The position numbers were made by a program, and so were the translations under genes. The notes under the pieces are model-generated. The model was not told the DNA's origin. It did not search any database and worked only from the letters and a program-made list of their open reading frames with translations. A stretch of DNA of 64,000 nt from Heloderma charlesbogerti (lineage: Eukaryota; Chordata; Lepidosauria; Squamata; Helodermatidae), in contig JANEZZ010001497.1 in NCBI GenBank assembly GCA_026122225.1, positions 1,054,001 through 1,118,000 on the forward strand. The letters run 5' to 3'. Positions 1-10,955 of the stretch are shown in pieces. Position 1 is the first letter of the stretch. Each line of letters begins with the position of its first letter.

Positions 1-410
1 GCAATTAATAACTGGTGATTGGCTCATCGGTATCCCTTACTGATAAGAAAGGAATCCAAAGAACAGGTGTTGGGTTTGTCCATATTGGATGTATAGTAAC
101 ATCTCCCTCACAGTAGTGTAACCTAAAGAAATCAGCTTGTTAATAAAATCAGGTAATAGGAGGGAGCTTCTATGATATTAAACAAAAGAGTGGTGCTTTG
201 AGAGCGCCTACTCACAAGGCAGGATGAACTTAATTCTTGTTTTACAAGCATGCCTATAAGGTGTCATGGGATTCCAGAATATTTTATATGTATGTTGTTA
301 TAAATATTTATCTTGAGAAGAAGGAACATTATTTAGATGTAAGTGGTTTTAAAAATACACATGTATCCTTAAGAATGTAGCTTAATGGGACATAAATACA
401 TAAAGTAAAA
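1..410. repeat. duplicated non-coding block (first copy)
   Basis: No gene is visible. The first ~230 bases match 22112-22345 and the remainder matches 23862-24060, with shared runs such as ACTGATAAGAAAGGAATCC and ATGGGATTC. In the second locus the two halves are separated by ~1.5 kb that includes a beta-defensin exon. Part of it (about 360-400) also recurs inverted near 10210-10260. It could be a spacer of the duplicated defensin units or an uncatalogued interspersed repeat. Confidence 0.55.
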
Positions 411-579
411 ACAATTTAATACTAAACCAGTTGATGGCCTCATCACAGGGGGATTTGATGGGGAAGAATTCACTAAAGAATGATGGGGAAATTCACTGAA
501 GTTTAAAAAATAGACATGGAATTTGAAGGAATGGGAAAGAAGGAATGCCACGGATTAACCAAGTACCTCCCTGAGTTGT

Positions 580-1000
580 ATTGCTTTAAAATGTGGTCTA
601 GTGGGATCCGTATACCTGCTCCTATCTGTGAGGCTGATTTCACTGGTCAGGCATCAGTGACCCATGGATCAACTGAAGTATGCTTTGCTTTCCCAGTAGT
701 GGCATAATTTGCTTCTCACACAGTTACATTGTATGGAGCAGTGAGGGCTACCACATGTCTGCTTGACCCTTGCCTATCCAGGCTAATAAAATCTGCTCAG
801 TTACTAAGAACAGCAGGAGAGTCCCTTTGGAAGGTACCCTTGTTTACAGAGGCCTGCTTGTCAGGCACACGTAAAAAGGGTTTGTGTTGCTCCAAACCTC
901 TGGAACACACACCCTCTGAAGTTACAATTGGTCCAGACTCTCTTTGCATTCAGGAAGGGGGTCAAAACACATCTTTTTAATTTGGTTTTTTAAAAAAATA
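580..1000 (+). mobile_element. degenerate L2-type LINE remnant
   Basis: The sequence resembles two other stretches here (11515-12720 and 22485-22600), sharing the segment CTGGAACACAC...CATTCAGGAAG. The translation is broken but carries the L2-like phrase for 'CLLDPCLSRLIKSA'. It is old and non-functional. Bases 1000-1318 hold only AT-rich sequence with nothing I can name. Confidence 0.5.
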
Positions 1001-1318
1001 GTTGAAATTTTAAGGTTGTTTTTTACATCCTTCCCTTTTTTTTATTAAGTTGTTGTTCTGCTAGCACCATCATCCTAAAACTTTTTCCTACCACACCAAG
1101 AGTAATATAATATATATATTATACATCAGCCAATAAGAAATCCCTTCTCTGAATCACTTGAACAAGATATATACTTTTCACATTCACTTGTATATACAGT
1201 ATAAGTTTCTTAAATCCAACATTACCAATAAACAATTTTCTCTTCTTAATTTATCCATAAATTTTATAAATAACTAAATCAAGTTATTGAAAAACAAAAT
1301 TGAATACTTGGATATGAA

Positions 1319-1441
1319 GACTCCCCCTTCTGACATTGGGGCATGGTCTCTGACCTTGGAGGGGGGATCTCTAGTGTCTTATGGCCCTCAGACAATGTCT
1401 AGAGCCAAAAGGATTATGCCCTTATAGATTTTAGATACTGC
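1319..1441. repeat. Harbinger-like MITE end fragment
   Basis: Contains the terminal motif AAAAGGATTATGCCCTTA and is near-identical to 6490-6612. The similarity continues past the terminus into ATAGATTTTAGATACT, so the pair may be a small duplication and not two independent insertions. Confidence 0.45.
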
Positions 1442-1642
1442 TTTAGGTTTACAAAAATTAATAAAGCATGTCCCAAACTTTTAAAAATGTATCCCCTCTT
1501 TGTCTCTTTTCAGCCATTCTAATATAATATGTTAATTTTGCCATAATAGCGAAGTCCCACACTTTTTCCAACCCTTCATCCTTAGAATGTGCTGTTTGTC
1601 CTCTCCACTTTTTCACTTACAGTATTCAGCTGCAGCCAACAT

Positions 1643-4600
1643 TTTTTTGTTTGTTCAGTCATTAAGTTGTGTCCGACTCTCTGTGACCCCCTGGACCACA
1701 GCACGCCAGGCCCTCCTGTCCTCCACTCTCTTTCCTGGAGTGTGCTCAGATTCATATTCATTGCATCGCTGATGCTATCTAGCCATCTCATCCTCTGTCG
1801 TCCCCTTCTCCTTTTGCCTTTAATCTTTCCCAGCATCAGGGTCTTTTCCAGAGAGTTTTCTCTTTGCATTAGGTGGCCAAAATATTTGAGCTTCAGCTTC
1901 AGTATCTGTCCTTCCAATGAGCAGTCAGGGTTGATTTCCTTTAGGATGGACTGATTTGACCTCCTTGCAGTCCAGGGCACTCGTAAGAGTCTTCTCCAGC
2001 ACCACAGTTCGAAAGCATCAATTCTTCAGTGCTCAGCCTTCCTTATAGTCCAGCTCTCACAGCCATACATTACTACTGGGAAAACCATAGCTTGGACCTT
2101 TGTTGGCAAGGTGATGTCTCTGCTTCTTACTATGCTGTCTAGCTTTGCCATAGCTTTCCTCCTAAGGAGCAAGCGTCTTTTAATTTCATGGCTACAGTCA
2201 CCGTCTGCAGTGATCTTGGAGCCCAAGAAAATGAAATCTGTCACTGCTTCCATTTCTTCCCCTTCTATATGCCAGGAAGTGATGGCGCCAGATGCCATGA
2301 TCTTAGTTTTGTTAATGTTGAGTTTCAAACCAGCTTTTGCACTCTCCACTTTCACCCTCAACAAGAGGCTCTTTAGATCTTCTTCACTTCCTGCCATTAG
2401 GGTGGTATCGTCTGCGTACCTGAAGTTGTTGATAATTCTCCCGGCAATCTTAATTCCGACCTGTGATTCATCCAGCCCCGCGTTTCTCATGAAGTACTCT
2501 GCATATAAGTTAAATAAGCAGGGTGACAATATACAGCCTTGTCATACTCCTTTCCCAATTTGGAACCAATTGGTTGTTCCATGTCTGGTTCTTACTGTTG
2601 CTCCTTGACCCTCATACAGGTTTCTCAGGAGACAGGTAAGGTGGTCTGGTACTCCCATCTCTTTAAGAATTTGCCACAGTTTGTTGTGATCCACACAATC
2701 AAAGGCTTTAGCATAGTCAATGAAGCAGAAATTGATGTTTTTCTGGAATGCTCTTGCTTTCTCCATGATCCAGTGAATGTTGGTGATTTGATCTCTAGTT
2801 CCTCTGCCTCTTCGAAACCCAGGTTGTACTTCTGGTAGTTCTCGGTTCACATACTGCTGAAGCCTAGCTTGTAGGCTTTTTAGGGATGGGGGAGAATTTC
2901 TCCCCGAAACTTCGGGGGGCCGAGTGCCAACGTATTCGGCCCCCCAAAGTAGTTTCGGGGAGAAATTCTCTGCCCCCCCCGCCCCCTGCCCCCCCCCAGG
3001 ATGGGACTTACCTTTCCCAAATGTCCCTCCCGGCGGCGGGTCCCGGCAGCGGTTCGGCAGGTCATCGTCAGGGGCGGGGGCGGCAGCCAGTCTTTCGACC
3101 GGCTGCCGCCGCCGCCATTGAAATAAAAGTAAAAAAACAACAACGCCCCCATGATAGGCTACATGATGATTAACATAGCCTATCACTGCTAGATTTGCAA
3201 AGTCAGCCATGATAGGCTACGTAAATCGTCACGTAGCCTATCACGGGTGACTTTTAAAAAAAAAAGCGCATACGCAAATGGCGGCCCCCATAGGGAGCCG
3301 CCATTCGCGTTCCTTATTTGGTCGCTGTAGTCCACGTAAAGATTACGTAGACTACGGCGAAAATAAGGGCAAAGCGTATGCGCTTTTTTTTTTTTTTTTA
3401 CAAAGTCACCCGTGATAGGCTACGTGACGATTAACGTAGCCTATCATGGCTGACTTTGCAGATCTAGCTGTGATAGGCTATGTAAATCGTCACGTAGCCT
3501 ATCATGGGGGCGTTTTTTTTTTTTACTTTTTATTTTGCGGCCGGGCGAGGCGCCTCCTCCCCAGCCTGAATTTCGGCCGGGTGAGGAGGGAAGCCTCCCC
3601 CCCCAGCCTGAACTTTGGGGGGAGCAGCGAAGCGCCTCCCCCCACTGCGAAGCAAGCTGCGAGACCAGGTAAGTGGCTTTCGTGCACCCCTAAGGATTTT
3701 GAGCATAACCTTGCTGGCATGTGAAATGAGCACAACTGTATGGTAGTTTGAACACTCTTTGGCATTGCCCTTCTTTGGAATTGGAATGTAAACTGACCTT
3801 TTCCAGTCTTGTGGCCACTGCTGAGTGTTCCCAATTTGTTGGCATATTGAGTGCAGCACTTTAACAGCATCATCTTTTAGGATTTTAAATAGCTCAGCTG
3901 GACTACTGTCATCTCTGCTAGCTTTGTTGTTAGTAATGCTTCCTAAAGCCCACTTGACTTCACTCTCTAGGATGTCTGGCTCAAGTTCAGTGACCACACT
4001 ATCATGGCTATCAGGGACATTCAGATCTTTCCTGTATAGTTCTTTTGTGTATTCTTTCCACCTCTTCTTAATCTCATCTGCTTCTGTTAGGTCTCTGCCT
4101 TCTTTGTCCTTTATCATGCCAATCTTTGCACAAAACATTCCCTTGAGATCTCCGATTTTCATGAAGAGATCTCTATTCTTTCCCATTCTGTTGTTTTCCT
4201 CGATTTCTTTGCATTGTTCATTTAAGAAGGCCTTCTTGTCTCTCCTTGCTATTCTCTGGAACTCTGCATTCAGTTGGATATATCTTCCACTTTCTCCCTT
4301 GCTTTTCGCTTCCCTTCTTTCGTGAGCTACTTGTAAAGCCTCATCAGACAGCCACTTGGCTTTCTTGCATTTCTTTTTCTTGGGATGGATTTCGTTGCTG
4401 CCTCCCGAACAATGTTACGGACCTCCGTCCATAGTTCCTCAGGCACCCTGTCTATCAGGTCTAATCCCTGAAATCTATTCCTCACCTCCACTGTATATTC
4501 ATAAGGGATATGATTTAGGTCATACCTGAATGGTTTAGTGGTTTTCCCTACGTTCTTCAATTTAAGCCAAAATTTTGCAATAAGAAGCTCATGATCTGAG

Positions 4601-5674
4601 CCACAGTCAGCTCCAGGTCTTGTTTTTACTGACTGTATAGAGCTTCTCCATCTTTGGCTGCAAAGGACATAATCAATCTGATTTCGATATTGACCATCTG
4701 GTGATGTCCATGTGTAGAGTCGCCTCTTGTGCTGTTGCATATGCGTGTTTGCTATGATCAGCGTGTTCTCTTGGCAAAACTCTATTAGCCTTTGTCCTGC
4801 TTCATTTTGTACACCAAGGCTATGCTTGCCTGTTATCCTGGTGATTGCTTGACTTCCTACTTTAGCATTCCAATCCCCTATTATGAAAAGGACATTTTTT
4901 TTTGGTGTTATATCTAGAAGGTGTTGTAGGTCTTCATAGAACCGATCAACCTCAGCTTCTTCGGCCTCAGTGGTTGGGACATAGACTTGAATTACTGTGA
5001 TGTTGAATGGTTTGCCTTGGATTCGTACTGAGATCATTCTGTCGTTTTTGAGATTGTACTCCAGTACTGCTTTTCCCACACTTTTATTGACTATGAGTGC
5101 TACTACTCCATTTCTTCTTAGGGATTCTTGCTCACAGTAGTAGATATGATGGTCACCTGAATTAAATTCGCCCATGCCTGTCCATTTTAGTTCACTGATT
5201 CCCAAGATGTCGATGTTCAATCTTGCCATCTCATGTTTGACCACCTCTAGCTTACCTTGATTCATTGATCTGACATTCCAGGTTCCTAAACAATATTGTT
5301 CTTTACAGCATCGGATTTACTTTTCACCACCAGACACATCCACAGCTGAGTGTCCTTTTGCTTTGGCCTGGCCACTTCACTCTTTCTGGCGCTACTCAGA
5401 CATACCCTCTGCTCTTCCCCAGTAGTATATTGGACACCTTCTGACCTGAGGACCATCTTCCGACGTCACATCTTTTAGCCTTGTGATACGTTCCATGGGG
5501 TTTTCTTGGCAAGAATACTGGAGTGGGTTGCCATTTCCTTCTCCAGTGGACCACATTTTGTCAGAACTCTTCGCCATGACCTGTCTGTCTTGGGTGGCCC
5601 TGCATGGCATAGCTTATGGCTTCACTGAGTTACGCAAGCCCCTTCGCCACAACAAGGCAGTGATCCATGAAGGG
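1643..5674 (-). mobile_element. full-length Bov-B (RTE) LINE, interrupted by a hAT element
   Basis: A minus-strand Bov-B retrotransposon bounded by an 11-bp target-site duplication, GCAGCCAACAT, at 1632-1642 and 5675-5685. Without the inserted element it is about 3.2 kb, the usual full length. The apurinic endonuclease lies at 5265-4327 (GDWN near 4870, GSDHELL near 4590). The reverse transcriptase runs from 4186 to ~2000 and includes the YADDTTLM catalytic box near 2410. The 3' tail at 1643-1760 has the Bov-B ending with GTCCGACTCT. The frame is broken by shifts and by TGA codons where CGA is expected (near 2540 and 2020), consistent with CpG decay. It encodes no functional protein now. Confidence 0.93.
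2881..3692 (+). mobile_element. hAT-like palindromic element, family A, inside Bov-B
   Basis: Starts TAGGGATG and ends CACCCCTA. The flanking 8 bp are AGGCTTTT (2873-2880) and AGGATTTT (3693-3700), 7 of 8 matching. It splits the Bov-B reverse transcriptase frame, so it is younger than the LINE copy. It has the GAGAATTTCTCC left arm, the GCGAGACCAGGTAAGT right arm and hairpins built on GATAGGCTACGT. The centre is shortened: only one TAGTCTACGT hairpin is kept. Confidence 0.9.
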
Positions 5675-5685
5675 GCAGCCAACAT

Positions 5686-6130
5686 ATAAGATGTTAGTTC
5701 TTTATGTTGTTGATGAACAGACCAATCCATAACTTTAAGAAGATGAAACAAGGGATCTAATGAAATTTTGTAGTGTAATATTTTCTCCATATTTTTATTA
5801 ATCATAGAATCAATCATACAATCATTCTACAATATTTGTTTTGTCAAAGAGGATTCCCATCATAAATGATTTTTAAAAAATCCTATTTGTTTCTGACATT
5901 TCCAACAATTAATTGGATAATTCTTGTTTATTTTATTTATTTTAACTGTTGTTATATAATACCTCATCATCACCTTATACAGATTTTCTTGAATTGACAC
6001 GTTAGTGAAATATTATGGCTCTTACTCCAGAGGTTTTCCCGTATGTCCATTGGCATATTCTTTCCAATACTTTGTGTCCACATAACCATATAATGTTTAA
6101 CCTGTTCTCGTTCAGTTTCATTGTTTAAGA
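5686..6130. other. AT-rich sequence, nothing recognised
   Basis: No coding pattern, repeat termini or RNA gene was seen between the Bov-B target duplication and the next MITE. Confidence 0.6.
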
Positions 6131-6140
6131 GTAATTTAGA

Positions 6141-6600
6141 TTGCAATCCTATTGTGCCCTCAATGATTGGAAGCCCCTAAACTCAGAAGCTTCTGATCAT
6201 CCAATGAAGGGTGGGAGAAATGGTGGAGGGAATCTTCACCTACCTGTCCTCCCATTTTCATTAGACAGGCTTTTTAGCCCATCTAGTGATGGCACTTCAT
6301 AGGTGAAGGGACAGAGTCTGGAAGAGGCTCAGAATAACTCCTATCCTAGTCTTTCCAGTGCCCTCCCCTCCTTGCCCACCAGAATGGCCCCTTTGCCCCT
6401 CTCTAAGGTCAATTTTCTGATGTCGGTGGGCAACCAACATGGTTCTTTCTGTACCAGCTGTGAGGGGGTGAGGGAATAGGGCTGGATCTCTGACTCCCCC
6501 TTCTGATATTGGGGCACGGTCTCTGACTTTGGAGGGGAGATCTCCAATGTCTTATGGTCCCTCAGACAATGTCTAGGGCCAAAAGGATTATGCCCTTATA
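6141..6600. mobile_element. Harbinger-like MITE
   Basis: Begins near GATTGCAATCCTATTGTGCC and ends AAAGGATTATGCCCTTA, resembling the GGGCACAATCCTAT termini of the copies at 12868, 21634 and 55059. It has no coding capacity. The interior is moderately GC-rich. Confidence 0.5.
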
Positions 6601-6646
6601 GATTTTAGATACTAAACATTATTTATGCTTCGATACCAGTTCTAAA

Positions 6647-7341
6647 GAAACTCAACATTAAAAAAACGAAGATCATGGCATCTGGCCCCATCACTTCCTG
6701 GCATATGGAAGGGGAAGAAATGGAAGCAGTGACAGATTGTATTTTCTTGGGCTCCAAGATCACTGCAGACAGTGACTGTAGCCATGAAATTAAAAGACGC
6801 TTGCTCCTTGGGAAGAAAGCTATGGCAAACCTAGACAGCATAGTAAGAAGCAGAGACATCACCTTGCTGACAAAGGTCCATCTAATCAAAGCTATGGTTT
6901 TCCCAGTAGTAACATATGGCTGTGAGAGCTGGACTATAAGGAAGGCTGAGCACCAAAGAATTGATGCTTTCGAACTGTGGTGCTGGAGAAGACTCTTACG
7001 TGTGCCCTGGACTGCAAGGAGGTCAAATCAGTCCATCCTAAAGGAAATCAACCCTGACTGACTGCTCATTGGAAGGACAGATACTGAAGCTGAAGCTCAA
7101 ATATTTTGGCCACCTAATACGAAGAGAAAACTCCCTGGAAAAGACTCTGATTCTGTGAAAGACTGAAGACAAAAGGAGAAGGGGACGGCAGAGGATGAGA
7201 TGGCTAGATAGCATCACCAATGCAATGAATATGGACTTGAGCACACTCCGGGAGAGAGCGCAGGACAGGAAGGCCTGGAGTGCTATGGTCCATGGGGTTA
7301 CGAAGAGTCGGACACGACTGAAGGACTGAACAACAACAACA
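6647..7341 (+). mobile_element. 5'-truncated Bov-B LINE
   Basis: The 3' end of a Bov-B copy, flanked by the 12-bp duplication ACCAGTTCTAAA at 6635-6646 and 7342-7353. It covers the end of the reverse transcriptase/C-terminal region (e.g. SWTIRKAEH) and the 3' UTR, ending GAACAACAACAACAA. Truncation from the 5' side is typical of target-primed insertion. At the codon after AEH it reads CAA where the full-length copy reads TGA; both can derive from CGA. Confidence 0.92.
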
Positions 7342-7384
7342 ACCAGTTCTAAAACTCTATGATATCTCTTAGCTGCTGGTTTGA

Positions 7385-7790
7385 TTTAAGATATTTATTT
7401 ATTATTAAATTTATTAATCACCCATCTGGCTGGTCACCCAGCCACTCTGGGTGATGTACAACATACAATAAAACAATTTAAAACAATAAAATTCTACCAT
7501 AAAAACATTTTCTAAAATACCCTAACCCACCCCAAATGCCTGCCTGAACAACCACGTTTTTAATGCACGACGGAAGCTCATTAAAGAGGGGGTATGACGG
7601 AGTTCCCTAGGGAGGGAGTTCCACAGAGTGGGGGCCACCACAGAAAAGGCCCTCTCCCTCATCCCCACCAGTCTAGCTGTCCTGGCTGATGGGACAGAGA
7701 GAAGGCCATCAGAGGCTGATCTTGTTAAGCGGCCTGTCTGGTGTTGCTGGAGGCACTCCTTACGATAGGCTGGGCCGGAACCATCAGTGA
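7385..7790 (-). mobile_element. L2-clade LINE 3' end
   Basis: Reverse complement of the L2 3' region also seen at 62860-63100: the GCCCAGAGTGGCTGGG-like stretch and the AATAAATTTAATAATAA tail. It also includes the reverse of the conserved phrase for 'WNSLPR' near 7610. Non-coding remnant. Confidence 0.75.
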
Positions 7791-7859
7791 TAATTGATTG
7801 AATTTGTAAAAAAAATGAAACAATGGGCAGGGGAAAACACCATTTAATTTCCTTTTTAT

Positions 7860-8560
7860 TTCTCAGTCTGGTATTATATTATTATGCTCCAAAAAAAAAA
7901 AAAATCCTTACACCTAAAAAGGTCATTTTCCTTCCAGATTTAAGCTTACCCCTGCTTCTCATTTTTCTAGCGTTGATTTCTAAAGATACATACGAAGGCT
8001 TAACCTTTTTTAAAAAATATATTGATCCCATACTTTTAATACAGTTGAAATTAACACCTTTTTTCAATGATTGTTCTAGATATATTATTTCCCCATAACT
8101 TTCATGCAGAGGAGACTTTATCAGAGCTCTTTCAAATAAGGTGTATGTCATTTGCATAGAGTTCTATTTTTTTCTGTATAATTTCCTATTTTTATTCTGC
8201 AAATTTTGGCATTTTCTTTGATTTTTATTGCTAAAGTTTCTAAAGTGGATAGAAGATATTCTAAGGCAGATAATGGGTGTCCCTGACTAGTGCCTTTAGT
8301 GAATTCAAATACTGGCAATAATTTCCAATTTGTATGAATTCTTGTTTTATGGTTTAAATAGATACCCTGTACCCATTTATTAAACATTGGTCCAAAATTA
8401 AACACGTTCAGAAATATATGCAATCAGAAACACAAAAATATCTATATGCTCTTGTCAAAAGCTATTTTTGCATCTAAAAATAACAATAAAGTTTATTCTC
8501 TTAGTACAGATGCAAAATCTACAGTATGTAGGATTTTCCTCTTTTCATCTCCCATTCTTT
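7860..8560 (-). mobile_element. degenerate L1-type LINE reverse transcriptase fragment
   Basis: The minus-strand translation near 8470 reads LDAKIAFDKS, matching the L1 RT motif. It is followed at 8423-8150 by a stretch with the L1-like phrases 'NWKLLPVFEFTKGTSQGHPL' and 'LAIKIKENAKI'. The frame is interrupted. This is the only L1-like copy I see among the Bov-B, L2 and CR1 copies. Confidence 0.7.
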
Positions 8561-8610
8561 TAAATACTTTACTATGTCTTCATTTTTTAATGATTTTTTG
8601 TTCTGTTTTG

Positions 8611-9532
8611 TAGGGGTGCACGAAAGCCACTTACCTGGTCTCGCAGCATTTCGCGATGGGGGGGAAGTGCTTTGCTGCTCTCCCCCCCGAAGTTCAGGCT
8701 GGGGGGGGAGGCTTCCTGCCTCGCCTGGCCAAAATTCAGGCCGGGGAGGAGGCGCCTCGCCTCGCCCGGCCGCGAAATAAAAAGTTAAAAAAAAACACCC
8801 CCGTGATAGGCTACGTGATGATTAACGTAGCCTATCATGGCTAGATCTGCAAAGTCAGCCGTGATAGGCTACGTAAATCGTCATGTAGCCTATCATGGGT
8901 GACTTAAAAAAAAAAAAAAAGCGCATACGCAAATGGCGGCCCCCATAGGGAGCCGCCATTCGCGTTCCTTATTTGGTCGCTGTAGTCTACGTAAAGATTT
9001 ACGTAGACTACGGCGAAAATAAGAGCAATGCAAATAGCGTTGCCCTTATTTTCACCGTAGTCTATGTAATCTTTACGTAGACTACAGCGACCAAATAAGG
9101 AACGGGAATGGCGGCTCCTTATGGGGGCCGTCATTAGCCGTACACGCTTTTTTTTTTTTAAGTCACCCGTGGTAGGCTACGTGATGATTTACGTAGCCTA
9201 TCACGGCTGACTTTGCAAATCTAGCCGTGATAGGCTATGTTAATCGTCACGTAGCCTATCACGGGGCATTTTTTTTTTTTACTTTTATTGGAATGGCGGT
9301 GGCGGCAGCTGGTCGAAAGATCGGCTGCCGCCCCCGCCCCTAACGAAGACCCGACGAACCGCCGCCGGGACCCGCCGCCAGGAGGGACATTCGGGAAAGG
9401 TAAGTTCCATCCCGGGGGGGGCAGGGGGCGGGGGGAGTGCGGAGAATTTCTCCCCCGAAACTTCTTCGGGGGGCCGAACACATTGGCGCTCGGCCCCCCA
9501 AAGTTTCGGGGAGAAATTCTCCGCCAACCCTA
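8611..9532 (-). mobile_element. hAT-like palindromic element, family A, full core
   Basis: TAGGGGTG...CAACCCTA with the perfect 8-bp duplication CTGTTTTG at 8603-8610 and 9533-9540. Orientation is reversed relative to 18688-19576: the CTTACCTGGTCTCGCAG arm is on the left. All hairpin classes are present, including the central GCAACGCAAATAGCGTTGCC. Outward splice-donor motifs are AGGTAAGT on both arms. Confidence 0.93.
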
Positions 9533-9549
9533 CTGTTTTGTGATTTTGT

Positions 9550-9720
9550 TTATAATCTGTTTCAGAGTTATTTATGTATTTATTTCTATACCACCCAATA
9601 GCCAAAGTTCTCTGGGCTTCCACAATGGCAATATAGACATGCAATACATACATATTTACATACATACATACGTAAAGACCCAAACCAATGGGATCCAGTC
9701 ACCATAATTTCCAGCATACT
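9550..9720 (-). mobile_element. L2-type LINE 3' fragment
   Basis: Contains TTTATTTCTATACCACCCAA, the reverse complement of an L2 3' UTR, followed by a short imperfect (ACAT)n tract near 9645-9675. It precedes a stretch starting CCAGCATACTAGCTTATGG that recurs at 13365, so it belongs to the duplicated defensin-unit flank. Confidence 0.5.
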
Positions 9721-9899
9721 AGCTTATGGAATGTATAGTTTACAGCTGAACACATTCCTTTCCCCTACTATTACCTTCATGTAACTATGCTTGTTCTACA
9801 AATGTCTTGTGTCTAGTGGCAACATATGATTTATAGCCCCTAGCTCAGATATGAAGGTATCTGTACAATACTTTTAATTATGTAGGTTTTGGGGCTCAC

Positions 9900-10008
9900 C
9901 TTTTGCAGCACTGAACTCCTGTTGCACACAACCCAAGGAATACATCATTTTTGGAACATTTTGTTTGGCTGCATGTGCCTCCTCTAAATTTACAAAATGC
10001 TGCTGGAT
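9900..10008 (-). CDS. beta-defensin-like exon 2 (copy B)
   Basis: A 109-nt minus-strand exon encoding the six-cysteine core of a beta-defensin, a secreted cationic antimicrobial peptide family. Spacing is C-x6-C-x4-C-x9-C-x5-CC, with a GG pair before the second cysteine and no stop codon. The acceptor is a pyrimidine-rich tract ending CCAGAG. The donor is AAAAG|GTGAGC, so the final residues lie in a third exon I cannot locate. The two bases before the first full codon fit a phase-1 junction. It is a close paralogue of the exons at 13573 and 23687 but differs at many loop residues. No signal-peptide exon was identified upstream, so expression is unproven. Crotamine-type reptile toxins belong to the same fold family; nothing here shows a toxin role. 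Confidence 0.85.
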
Positions 10009-10029
10009 CTCTGGAGAAACAGAAATACA

Positions 10030-10270
10030 CAAAGTGAAATGCATCCCAGCAAGCCAAGAAATTAAAGCTTAAAGGTCACTAGACCAGAGTGGAAGTCTAG
10101 TACACAGGTGAAGAGCTGGAAGAGCTGGAGCTTGGAGAATCCCATGAATTAAAATTAAAAACTGAACTGAACTTCTATTTCTTCCAGAAAAATAATGTGA
10201 TCAGCATATCAAATTTTCTTCATTTATTTTCATTCCATTAAGCTACATTCTTAAGGATGCATTTAGAGGT
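10030..10270. other. defensin flank, no exon recognised
   Basis: Presumed intron 1 of copy B. It contains AAAGGTCACTAGACCA, shared with 13745-13760 beside copy A, and near its end an inverted match to 360-400. I looked for an ATG-led hydrophobic exon on the minus strand and did not see one. Confidence 0.5.
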
Positions 10271-10272
10271 AT

Positions 10273-10440
10273 AGAATCATAGTGGTTAGAAGGGGCCTAC
10301 AAGACCATCGAGTCCAACCTCCTGCTCAGGGCAGGAAGCCGGATTCCCAGGCAGTCTCCCATCCAAGTAATAACCAGGGCTGACCCTGCTTAGCTTCTGA
10401 GATCAGACGATATCAGAGGAGACCTGGGCAGCCCTCCCTT
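10273..10440 (-). mobile_element. 5S rRNA-derived SINE with CR1-type tail
   Basis: On the minus strand, 10430-10325 matches the internal part of 5S rRNA: CGTCTGATCTCAGAAGCTAA, GCAGGGTC, and TTGGATGGGAGACTGCCTGG. The A-box/intermediate-element/C-box promoter region of 5S genes is therefore recognisable. It runs directly into GGTTGGACTCGATGGTCTT and the CTATGATTCTA tail of CR1. A 5S-derived head with a LINE-derived tail is the SINE3 layout. It is not a 5S gene: the 5' part is missing or diverged and the 3' end is replaced. Confidence 0.7.
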
Positions 10441-10611
10441 TCTATGATTGAAATCACTTCTGTCTGAATAATGTTAATTCTTATCACGATAAATGAATAA
10501 GATACTCCCATACCTATATAGCCCCTAAACTAGGGATGCACAATAAGTTAGGTCTTCAAAACATGTGAACAAGTCCCATTTACAACACCAAACACAAACA
10601 TGAGCAGGAGA

Positions 10612-10947
10612 TAGGGATGGTGGAGAATTTCTGCCATGGATTTCCGGCCACAGACAGCCTGGTGCGGACTTAAATGGCATCCAAGCATGGCAAATCATGG
10701 TCCAAGGACGCAAATCACGGTCCAAGGATGGCAATGGCAGTGGCAGCAGCCCTGCCACGGCTGGCCAGGAGACCAGCCGCCGGAGCCGCTGGTGCCTCCG
10801 CTGCATCCGCCCCAGGTAAGTGCCATCCTGGGGGGATTCTGTGGGGGGGCAGGGGGGCAGGAGGCGGCTCTGCCATGGATTCCGGGGGGGCTGAACTACA
10901 GAATCCGGCCTCACTGGAATCCGTGGCGGAATTCTCCGCCATCCCTT
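10612..10947 (+). mobile_element. hAT-like element, core-less variant
   Basis: TAGGGATGG...CCATCCCT, with GAGAATTTC and GGAATTCTCC subterminal inverted repeats and the outward donor CCAGGTAAGT near 10812. It lacks the GATAGGCTACGT hairpins and carries instead a short series of ATGGCA/TCCAAG repeats. No 8-bp duplication was found, so one boundary may be altered. A further TAGGGATG start at 10531 may be an older element it landed in. Confidence 0.65.
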
Positions 10948-10955
10948 GTCATCAT

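Noticed and set aside
4327..5265. Host endonuclease gene
   Set aside because: It is the Bov-B apurinic endonuclease domain, inside a LINE with target-site duplications.
10325..10430. Functional 5S rRNA gene
   Set aside because: The 5' portion is missing or diverged and the 3' end is fused to a CR1 tail, so it is a SINE or pseudogene.
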